Assembly (NCBI RefSeq): GCF_964340395.1 | Contig: NC_135569.1 | Location: 5,119,040 to 5,151,539 of the forward strand | Origin: Glandiceps talaboti | Taxonomy: Eukaryota; Hemichordata; Enteropneusta; Spengelidae | Direction: 5' to 3' | Length of the DNA stretch: 32,500 nt | Shown here: positions 24,501 through 32,500 of the stretch, piece by piece | Layout of the letters: each line of letters opens with the position of its first letter | How positions within the stretch are numbered: position 1 is the first letter of the stretch | The notes under the pieces: model-generated | What the model was told of the DNA's origin: nothing | Databases searched by the model: none | Seen by the model: only the letters and a program-made list of their open reading frames with translations | Position numbers and translations under genes: made by a program

Positions 24501-25695
24501 AGACCAAATATGTTGCGATGTATACAGTGTGTCCTCTAATGATAGCCAAATTTTGTTGTGAACTTGTGAGTCAAAATGATAAAAACTGAGACTTCTTGTG
24601 AGTCACCACATAGTAAGAGATAGGGGAATACCAAATTTTGGTGCGTCACTAGAAATTGTGTGTGTCAGTGGTGCATCAAATTGGCTTAGAGGGCACACTG
24701 GTTGTATATGTCATGAAAAATGTATGGTAATAGTTTTGTTCAGCCATATACTTAAAAAAACATCTATAGTTACTGCCTTGGTGTCCATACTATGACACTC
24801 CAAGATGCATGTGTTTTGAACAAGATAATGATTGCAGCCCTTTACATTACGTCATAGTGCTGATTGTAATCATGCCCACAGGCATATAATCCAATATCAA
24901 TGCAATAATATATAATACTTATAAAGTGACTGATAGACCTACCAGACACTATAGTTACAGGCCCTTGGATATTGGTCAGATTTTGTCTGGTGAAGGTTTT
25001 TATCAGTCCCCGTATAAGCGTACTTTTACCAACTCGAGGTGGGCCAACTACACCAATCACAATTGGCGGTGGTTCTAGGGGTGCTCTGTCAACCAATGGG
25101 ATGTGGTGTTTCTTGGTTTCAATGTCAAGAGTTCTATAGAGAAATGATAAAATAATGAATATTGACATGTCAAGTTAATATTGTCCCAGTCATAAGAATA
25201 TACTTTGTCATATTCTGGCTCTCCAGTTTGCAGAGATTTTTAAAAGATGAGCCATATTAGGCTGAGATCAATAGTTCAATGAACTTTTTAGTTTGGGTGT
25301 GGGGATTTGAACCATTACACACACACATACATACATACATACATACATACATACATACATACATACATACATACATACATACATACGTGAGTACGTACGT
25401 ACGTACGTACGTACGTACGTACATACATACATACATACATACACACACATACATACATACATACATACATACATACATACACACACACATTTTGTATAGA
25501 AACAAAACATGACTGGCTATCATACCTTCTCACATGTCTGGCTCTTTTGACTACAGACTGAACCGTGAAAGCTTTTGGATTTCTCTGTCTATCTGTCAAC
25601 TCTTGTTCATGTTCATTCTTTTTCTTTTTCTTTACTGCCTTTGGTCCAGTCTGCCGGGGACGATGGGCCTTGGTTGGCTGCTGTTCATCAGCCAT
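5175..25695 (-). CDS. BMS1: BMS1, ribosome biogenesis GTPase (complete gene, 25 coding exons)
   Basis: Exons in coding order: 25526-25695, 24943-25133, 24381-24460, 23701-24032, 22779-22900, 22239-22435, 21601-21734, 21444-21475 (microexon), 21214-21383, 20672-20794, 19348-19954, 18679-18780, 18121-18278, 17226-17307, 16312-16574, 15462-15548, 14257-14358, 13011-13191, 12303-12361, 11754-11876, 10919-11066, 9576-9751, 8645-8815, 7699-7797, 5175-5285. All have GT-AG borders. The sum is 4020 nt, giving 1339 residues plus TGA; human BMS1 is about 1280. The protein matches BMS1 end to end. BMS1 is the nucleolar GTPase of the small-subunit processome that, with RCL1, supports early 18S rRNA processing. 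The start is the ATG at 25695 ([10 protein letters not shown]), aligned with the lysine-rich BMS1 N-terminus. No strong polyadenylation signal lies close to the stop; the nearest AATAAA on this strand is about 430 bp downstream, inside a repeat. Confidence 0.96.
6140..6405. repeat. Tandem duplication, about 130-bp unit
   Basis: Two diverged units in the last BMS1 intron share TCACAATACTTCCATGAGAG, GGTGTAAATGAAGTAAA and CAGACTATACTGTTA-like blocks. A smaller duplication of ATGACTTCAGA...TGTTATTTT lies just before it at 6065-6140. Confidence 0.75.
6533..6815. repeat. Tandem duplication, about 130-150-bp unit
   Basis: Two copies, both starting TGGGTCAGAAACAAGCTCAT and ending CATCATTGTAATATTTT, are nearly identical. 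The second has a 20-bp insertion after ATAGCAAGGA. The high identity implies a recent event. It lies in the last BMS1 intron (5286-7698). Confidence 0.85.
7200..7665 (+). mobile_element. CR1/L2-like LINE 3' end (reverse transcriptase C-terminus plus 3' tail)
   Basis: The frame from about 7280 reads [18 protein letters not shown] then [19 protein letters not shown]. After a one-base frameshift near 7436 it continues [20 protein letters not shown], then [30 protein letters not shown] and stop TAG near 7590. This is the canonical C-terminus of CR1/L2-type non-LTR elements. The 3' UTR ends GGTACTATATAATTTATT followed by an (AGAT)n tail at 7650-7665. It is 5'-truncated and frameshifted, so dead. 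It sits in the last BMS1 intron in antisense orientation, ending about 30 bp from exon 7699-7797. Confidence 0.85.
9425..9535 (-). mobile_element. SINE/LINE 3' tail fragment (antisense)
   Basis: Read on the minus strand it is GTAAAGCACTTTGAGCACAG and then TGCTATATAAAAACTAACAT, the 3' tail shape seen at the end of L2/CR1-type LINEs and the SINEs that borrow their tails. It lies in a BMS1 intron just downstream of the exon ending at 9576. Confidence 0.55.
9712..10091 (-). repeat. Five-copy, 76-bp minisatellite spanning a BMS1 3' splice site
   Basis: Units start at 9712, 9788, 9864, 9940 and 10016 with an exact 76-bp period. The first unit contains the real acceptor (AG at 9752-9753) and the first 40 nt of exon 9576-9751. 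Every other unit repeats the acceptor and the exon start with only scattered substitutions (e.g. TGGGTACC to CGGGTACCC-like changes), so four decoy acceptors stand upstream of the real one. Using a decoy would add 76 nt per unit; one, two or four units shift the frame, and reading through the units meets a TGA. Splicing must therefore choose the exon-proximal site. Confidence 0.95.
10196..10275. repeat. 80-bp hairpin in a BMS1 intron
   Basis: CTCAACAAAAATCTTACCAAC at 10196-10216 pairs with GTTGGTTAGATTTTTGTTGAG at 10255-10275, with one mismatch in 21 and a loop of about 38 nt. It could be a tiny MITE or a folded intronic RNA. No flanking target duplication was identified. Confidence 0.75.
11302..11655. 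mobile_element. Long palindromic MITE-like element, copy 1
   Basis: The arms are each about 165 bp and converge near 11478. The left arm has GGCCATATGGATGAGGATTG, GGTATTTATTTTGG, CTTCCTACTTGAAAAATCAA and TTTGTAACTCAAT; the right arm carries the reverse complement of each in reverse order. No coding capacity. It fills most of the BMS1 intron between exons 10919-11066 and 11754-11876. A diverged relative lies at 18335-18560. Confidence 0.85.
12017..12165. repeat. Compound (GT)n-(TATG)n-(CA)n microsatellite
   Basis: GT dinucleotides at 12017-12064, then TATG tetranucleotides to about 12122, and after a short gap CA repeats at 12135-12163. The GT and CA blocks are complementary and could fold back on each other. 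It lies in a BMS1 intron. Confidence 0.95.
13251..13708 (-). mobile_element. tRNA-derived SINE, about 450 bp, copy 1
   Basis: On the minus strand the 5' head carries an RNA polymerase III A box (TAGCATAGTGG, at 13688-13698) and B box (GAGTTCGAATCC, at 13643-13654), spaced as in a tRNA. A long body of about 370 bp follows and includes a CTCACAAGACGAGTG block. The second, more diverged copy at 20151-20611 aligns along the whole length in the same orientation. It sits in the BMS1 intron 13192-14256. A shared TACTGGGAA...TCCCAGTG end also appears as a short fragment at 17378-17398. Confidence 0.85.
13749..13962. repeat. 32-bp minisatellite with an inverted outlying unit
   Basis: Five direct units of GTCATGAATATTCATTGTTC AACCACTGCATA (32 bp; block broken only for display) run from about 13801 to 13962. 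A single inverted unit (TGAACAATGAATATTCATGA) lies at 13752-13771. The outer pair can form a hairpin. The sequence after the array (13962-14130) resembles 17030-17180, so the minisatellite probably grew from one terminal repeat of a small transposon. Confidence 0.85.
13962..14130. repeat. Dispersed repeat segment (partner at 17085-17175)
   Basis: Shares the ordered blocks ATGTAAAACCATGAAA, GGGAACCCA, TGCCTTTATTTCTTGGAGTG and CATTCCC with GTGAAATCATGAAATGA, CAGAACCCA, ACCTTTATTTCCTGGAGTG and GTTCACC at 17103-17168. Both are in BMS1 introns and in the same orientation. Class unknown. Confidence 0.6.
14465..14785 (-). mobile_element. TIR-bearing MITE-like element, copy 1
   Basis: The left end GCTCTGGTAATTGAGCC and the right end GGCTTGATTACCAGTG are inverted repeats of each other, extending inward about 50 bp with decay. 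The interior (ACTTGCAGTGCTGTTTT, then CACCGGGTGATTAGAAT) is the reverse complement of the interior of 16630-16972, so the two copies lie in opposite orientation. It is about 320 bp, non-coding, in the BMS1 intron 14359-15461. Confidence 0.8.
16312..21734 (-). CDS. BMS1: BMS1 central acidic, low-complexity region
   Basis: These exons encode roughly residues 365-921. The segment starts with [19 protein letters not shown], then the GRVRRKAIF motif typical of BMS1. Long Asp/Glu/Ser runs follow, largest in the 607-nt exon 19348-19954, which contains a GAG/GAT trinucleotide tract near 19680-19740. Conserved islands return with [27 protein letters not shown] and [14 protein letters not shown]. The acidic runs are typical of the family and probably disordered. 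The GA-rich triplet runs are on the coding strand and could vary in length between alleles. On the plus strand the same tract yields serine-rich open frames, which are not genes. Confidence 0.93.
16630..16972 (+). mobile_element. TIR-bearing MITE-like element, copy 2
   Basis: Ends are TATTACTCTGGCAATTGAGC on the left and GGCTGAATTACAAGGGTAAT on the right, inverted repeats running about 55 bp inward (AAACTAAATCTATTGTT matches AACAATAGTTTAAGTTT reversed). Interior TCTAATCACCCAGTGATCAA and AACAGCACTGCAAGTTTATG match copy 1 at 14465-14785 in reverse. It is about 340 bp, non-coding, and lies in BMS1 intron 16575-17225, about 55 bp from an exon. Confidence 0.82.
17550..18023. mobile_element. Large palindromic MITE-like element (about 470 bp)
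   Basis: The best preserved arm segment is CTGTTTGATACAGCCACGCA with GAAACCAA on the left (17582-17611) and its inverse TTGGTTTCTGCGTGGTTGTA with TCAAACAG on the right (17962-17989). The similarity extends outward to a GAATTTCAC/GTGAAATTC pair. The centre at about 17783 is a short near-perfect palindrome with CAATTG in the middle. No coding capacity. It occupies more than half of the BMS1 intron 17308-18120. A lone arm fragment lies at 22096-22155. Confidence 0.85.
18335..18560. mobile_element. Diverged copy of the palindromic element at 11302-11655
   Basis: Shares GTATTTATTTTGGATTTTTA, TTCCTACTTGAAAAA, CAATGTGAAACA and TTTGTAACT in the same order as the left arm of copy 1, and GAGTTACAAACAAGGA with the right arm. 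The outer right arm is missing or decayed. It lies in the BMS1 intron 18279-18678. Confidence 0.75.
18815..19140 (+). mobile_element. tRNA-derived SINE with L2/CR1-like tail
   Basis: The head has an A box-like TGGTTAGCATGG (18829-18840) and a B box-like GCAGGTTCAAGC (18861-18872). The body contains TCCTTGGGCAAGATGTGAAC, CCTGGTAGGATAGAG and a GGGGTAATAATTGTAAGCGC tail region near 19095-19115. It ends AGGCATACCATAAATGAG, resembling the LINE 3' end at about 7627-7645. It lies in the BMS1 intron 18781-19347, antisense to the gene. Heads and bodies of this design are widespread in marine invertebrates. Confidence 0.8.
19146..19290 (+). repeat. Dispersed repeat copy (partner at 4760-4890)
   Basis: Begins immediately after the SINE at 18815-19140 with TCTAGTTCCTGACAG and ends with CATTCATATAAACATGATTA, as in the copy at 4760-4890. 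It is non-coding. Confidence 0.6.
20151..20611 (-). mobile_element. tRNA-derived SINE, about 450 bp, copy 2 (diverged)
   Basis: Aligns end to end with 13251-13708, sharing TTTTGGGACTA, GCCTGGCAAACATAGCAA, TCACTCGTCTTGTGAGTGAG and TAGAACACTCACC. The pol III boxes are degraded (the B box position reads GGTTAGAATCC on the minus strand). It lies in BMS1 intron 19955-20671... more exactly between exon 20672-20794 and exon 19348-19954. Confidence 0.8.
21425..21640 (-). repeat. Three-copy tandem array spanning a BMS1 5' splice site
   Basis: Equivalent points lie at 21425, 21502 and 21582, so spacing is 77 and 80 bp. The unit nearest the exon includes the last ~25 nt of exon 21601-21734 and its donor GTAAGG. 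The next two units repeat that exon end (TTAGTTCTGAGCAAGTTAAA) and carry donors GTAATG (middle) and GTAAGG (far). An in-phase upstream AG (CACAATTAG) is present in both inner units, so each forms a 32-nt potential exon. One of them seems to be required for the reading frame. Confidence 0.93.
21444..21475 (-). CDS. BMS1: Candidate 32-nt BMS1 microexon made from a duplicated exon end
   Basis: The exon before it (21601-21734) ends two bases into a codon, while the exon after it (21214-21383) must be entered after one base. Joined directly, the second exon meets a TGA after four codons. A 32-nt segment with AG before it (21476-21477) and GTAAGG after it (21443 down) supplies exactly the missing phase and reads [10 protein letters not shown] with no stop. 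The segment is a copy of the preceding exon's end read in another frame. A second copy at 21521-21552 is also 32 nt and would also work, but not together with the first. This is inferred from frame arithmetic and splice sites; no transcript was seen. Confidence 0.6.
22096..22155. mobile_element. Solo arm fragment of the palindromic element at 17550-18023
   Basis: TACAGCCATGCAGAAACTAA followed by TAAAGAATTTACTGCACATT matches the left arm of the larger element (TACAGCCACGCAGAAACCAA then TAAAAAACTGGACATGC). A (GATT)n microsatellite follows at 22160-22206. Confidence 0.65.
22160..22206. repeat. (GATT)n microsatellite
   Basis: About eleven tetranucleotide units with one GATC variant. It lies in a BMS1 intron about 30 bp from the donor of exon 22239-22435. 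Confidence 0.95.
22239..25695 (-). CDS. BMS1: BMS1 N-terminal module: GTPase and AARP2CN-type region
   Basis: These first six exons encode residues 1-364. A basic nuclear/nucleolar-targeting stretch (VKKKKKN, 21-27) is followed by [17 protein letters not shown]. The P-loop is GPPRVGKST at 87-95. [15 protein letters not shown] follows, then the [11 protein letters not shown] segment (149-159) in the G3 region. THLD at 182-185 replaces the usual NKxD, as is normal for BMS1. [18 protein letters not shown] starts the domain shared by BMS1 and TSR1, which continues through [11 protein letters not shown] and [15 protein letters not shown]. All residues needed for nucleotide binding appear intact. 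Confidence 0.95.
25318..25491. repeat. (ACAT)n-(ACGT)n-(ACAT)n compound microsatellite
   Basis: ACAT units flank a central block of ACGT units (about 25386-25422), with short CA runs at both ends and at 25441-25449. It is in the first BMS1 coding intron, ending 35 bp from exon 25526-25695. Confidence 0.97.
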
Positions 25696-25787
25696 AACCC
25701 TCCACTCGTTGTGTTAGTCAGATTATTCTTTTCTTTGCTAAGGGTTTCAAGATAGTGGTCCCCACAAGAAGTGTGAGATCACTTTCA
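25696..25787 (-). other. BMS1: BMS1 5' UTR segment with upstream 3' splice site
   Basis: The minus strand carries a strong acceptor (polypyrimidine tract then CCAG at 25788-25791) 92 nt above the BMS1 start codon. This suggests that translation starts in the second exon and that a non-coding first exon lies nearer the putative promoter at about 26880. The matching donor was not pinned down. Confidence 0.5.
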
Positions 25788-26235
25788 CTGGAAAAAAGAA
25801 GAAGTGAATGATCATGATTGAGACATATGATTTATGAAAAGAGGTACCTGAGAAAAGCGGATCCTGAAAGTTGTAGGCAACAGAATGTTTTATGATATTA
25901 TGTTGTACATGTACTTTCTAACACTTCAATGTGTTTGTAAACAATACATTACTGCTATCAACTACAGGAGATGCACATGATGTACATTAGGAACCCCTAA
26001 CTCACTAATAACTTTCATACTAAAAATCACTCACTTGATGATAATTTGTACCTATATTTCAACTTCCTGAGCCGAATAGAATGACTTGACCTACTGAACG
26101 AACTGAACATGGCAATACTATAGAACTATGATATAGCCAGGTTAGTTGTACAAGAGATACACATTTGTAGGGTTAGACCCCCCCCCCCCCCCCCAGCACA
26201 ACCCCGGTTCATATTTTCTACAATAAGTTAATAAG

Positions 26236-26811
26236 TGGCGTCAATGGGCACTTTTCTACCATGGGAGTATCACATGTACATGTCTCACAATAGCCGACAA
26301 CGTAGATTCGGACTCAGACCACTATGTGACACTAAGAGAAGATATTCGGACAAGACAAGATTTGGAGACACACGTTTTATACACTGTAGAACTGGATCGC
26401 CTGATGCCTTCAAACCTCACAGCGTTATTTCCATCCAGCTTGACTAAAATGCCTTCTCTCGCCATCGATCATATGATATACCAGTTATCTGGTCATTCGG
26501 TATATTTATACAGACACATGTATAATACAATGTGTTCCCGATACAATCACGATGTGGTTAGCCCATGGAAGTATAACAGCCCTACTTGTATGGCTCGAAT
26601 GACAATAGTCAGAATCGAGTCACGGACCCAAGCCACACGCCATGCAAACAGGGCTAAGCTTAGTAGTAATATGTGGCAATCTGGCCAGGTCTACCGGACG
26701 TACAGAAACCGTGAACGGCATTCAATTGTGCTGCCTAAAGGTAGTAAGAACATCGTGAGATATCACAAACCTTCTAATATTCTTCTGATGCGAACGCGTT
26801 GCGTTAGATAG
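26236..26811 (+). other. Unassigned open frame between BMS1 and its putative promoter
   Basis: An open frame runs from about 26255 through MPSNLTALFPSSLTKMPSLA and ends LLMRTRCVR before TAG at 26809-26811, giving some 180 open codons. Its first ATG is well inside the frame (about 26404). I do not recognise the product: no signal peptide, transmembrane segment or known motif is visible, and the C-terminal half is rich in Arg. It would lie in the BMS1 5' UTR intron, antisense. It may be an old transposon remnant or chance. Confidence 0.2.
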
Positions 26812-26859
26812 GTAAAATGTGTGCCAATAATCACAAAATATGAACCCAAACAAGAACAC

Positions 26860-26945
26860 GTGCATGGACTCTCATGGACGCCGCCATCTTGTTTCCTTCG
26901 TTGCAACGCTGAGGGCGCAGTGTAAAAGTAAGCAGGCAAGTCATG
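26860..26945 (-). promoter_or_regulatory. Putative BMS1 promoter with YY1-type site
   Basis: The minus strand reads CAAGATGGCGGC at 26891-26880, an exact match to the YY1 consensus that commonly sits just downstream of the start site in housekeeping and ribosome-biogenesis genes, in this same orientation. Next to it are an ETS-like AAGGAAAC and GC-rich sequence (26905-26920) in otherwise AT-rich DNA; a CACGTG E-box lies at about 26857-26862. On the plus strand a good donor (GTAAGC at about 26928) follows the same core, so a divergent transcript towards the GLUT gene is possible. Start sites are inferred. Confidence 0.5.
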
Positions 26946-27202
26946 CAGGCAAGTGATCTGACACGAGCACAGCCCCTACATTATCATCTGAGTGACAGTT
27001 ACCCGAGTGACAAACTGCAGAGAAAAATTTAAAAAATGAATATGTTGTGATAGACGAGATTTTTTTTTTGCAATTGCCTAAATGCAGCCTACTCCGTCGA
27101 CGTGTCGCAAACCTCACAGCACATATTTCCAGAGCAAGATGCAACATAAATATAATAGCTAGATATCGTAAGCCTCGATGAAAGTTGTCTCGTTGTAAAC
27201 AC

Positions 27203-27266
<64 letters not shown>

Positions 27267-27293
27267 CGACGACGACGACGACGACGACGATAA
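27203..27293. repeat. (ATG)n-(ACG)n trinucleotide repeat
   Basis: GAT units to about 27265 change abruptly to GAC units to 27290. Histidine-, serine- and arginine-run open frames here are artefacts. Confidence 0.97.
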
Positions 27294-27411
27294 TTCAATA
27301 GTGAGGAACATGCTGAAGTTAACCGTGACATTGCGTTTCCTCATATATATACCACATGATCTGAGTTTCCCTGTATTCGATATAATGGAACAGCTCAAGG
27401 ACACAAACATA

Positions 27412-27412
<1 letters not shown>

Positions 27413-27446
<34 letters not shown>
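27413..27446. repeat. (CTGT)n microsatellite
   Basis: Eight uninterrupted CTGT units, upstream of the GLUT start codon. Confidence 0.97.
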
Positions 27447-27447
<1 letters not shown>

Positions 27448-27818
27448 ACTTTCAATCATGTAGCAATAGTCAACAACAGTATCTGGTCAATAATGACACT
27501 GACAGTTGTTGTGAGCGCTATGGTAGTGCCTATTAGTAAGTTTCTAATACTCTCAGATCGTCACAGACGTTGGAGAGTTCTATGCTATAATCTTCGAGTA
27601 AATTTGACATATTATATCATTGTGTACATACTGTGTGTCTTTGAGATCGTGAGTCTGTGATTAGCACAGCAAAGTCACAAGATAGCCGTTTTATAACTGT
27701 TTTGACACTAATCATTAACCCGCTATGCCTTCGAACAAGTATTTGACTTTACATTACGCAAGCTAAGTGTCAAGTGCCACACACCACTACCAAACACAAC
27801 ATCGTCTCAGGCAACAAG

Positions 27819-32353
<4,535 letters not shown>

Positions 32354-32500
32354 GTAATGTCTTCCGAGTCTTTATTTCAACCACAATAAAGTATGCTGTT
32401 AGTTCCTAATGGATACTACCTGGAGGGGGCTTATATATACTTTGGGTGCCATCTGCATCTCTCCATGCATGCGTACTTGCGTTTACCTTCATATTTCTGG
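32354..32500 (+). other. Start of GLUT intron 5, with a third GTGC-tract fragment
   Basis: After the donor GTAATG at 32354 no exon is seen. From about 32440, CATCTGCATCTCTCCATGCA followed by GCGTACTTGCG and TTCATATTTCTGG resembles the GTGC-tract element of intron 4. The window ends within it. Confidence 0.55.

Overview
This is an animal (metazoan) nuclear genome window. The genes are split by GT-AG introns. The proteins are ordinary bilaterian families. The DNA is AT-rich and packed with microsatellites, tRNA-derived SINEs, CR1/L2-like LINE 3' ends and palindromic MITE-like elements. A marine invertebrate is likely. Minisatellites that straddle exon-intron junctions recall the arrays described from amphioxus ('mirages', from memory), but the AT-rich codon use argues against assigning the window to Branchiostoma, so I leave the species open.

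Layout. (1) 1-1785, plus strand: two internal exons (701-915, 1677-1785) of an SLC22-family organic ion/carnitine transporter. Its 5' part lies left of the window, and its last expected exons were not found in 1786-5174. (2) 1786-5174: AT-rich repeat-filled DNA with a long (CATA)n array and a few hairpins. (3) 5175-25695, minus strand: a complete BMS1 gene, the GTPase of the small-subunit processome in ribosome biogenesis. I traced 24 conventional coding exons by homology and splice sites; one 32-nt microexon is needed to keep the frame. The joined CDS is 4020 nt, 1339 residues plus stop. (4) 25696-27818: BMS1 5' UTR and a GC-richer putative promoter with a YY1-type motif near 26880, possibly shared with the divergent gene to the right. 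(5) 27819 to the right edge, plus strand: the first five coding exons (195 residues) of an SLC2A/GLUT facilitative sugar transporter, which runs off the window.

The three genes look unrelated in function: two membrane transporters flank a housekeeping ribosome-assembly gene. Nothing suggests an operon or defence-type system. The most unusual structure is in BMS1. One tandem array duplicates a 3' splice site with the first ~40 nt of its exon (five 76-bp units). A second triplicates a 5' splice site with the last ~25 nt of its exon (77-80-bp spacing), and one of those duplicated ends appears to have become a frame-restoring microexon. BMS1 introns also host at least three MITE-like families, two copies of a ~450-bp tRNA-derived SINE, another SINE on the opposite strand, and a LINE 3' end.
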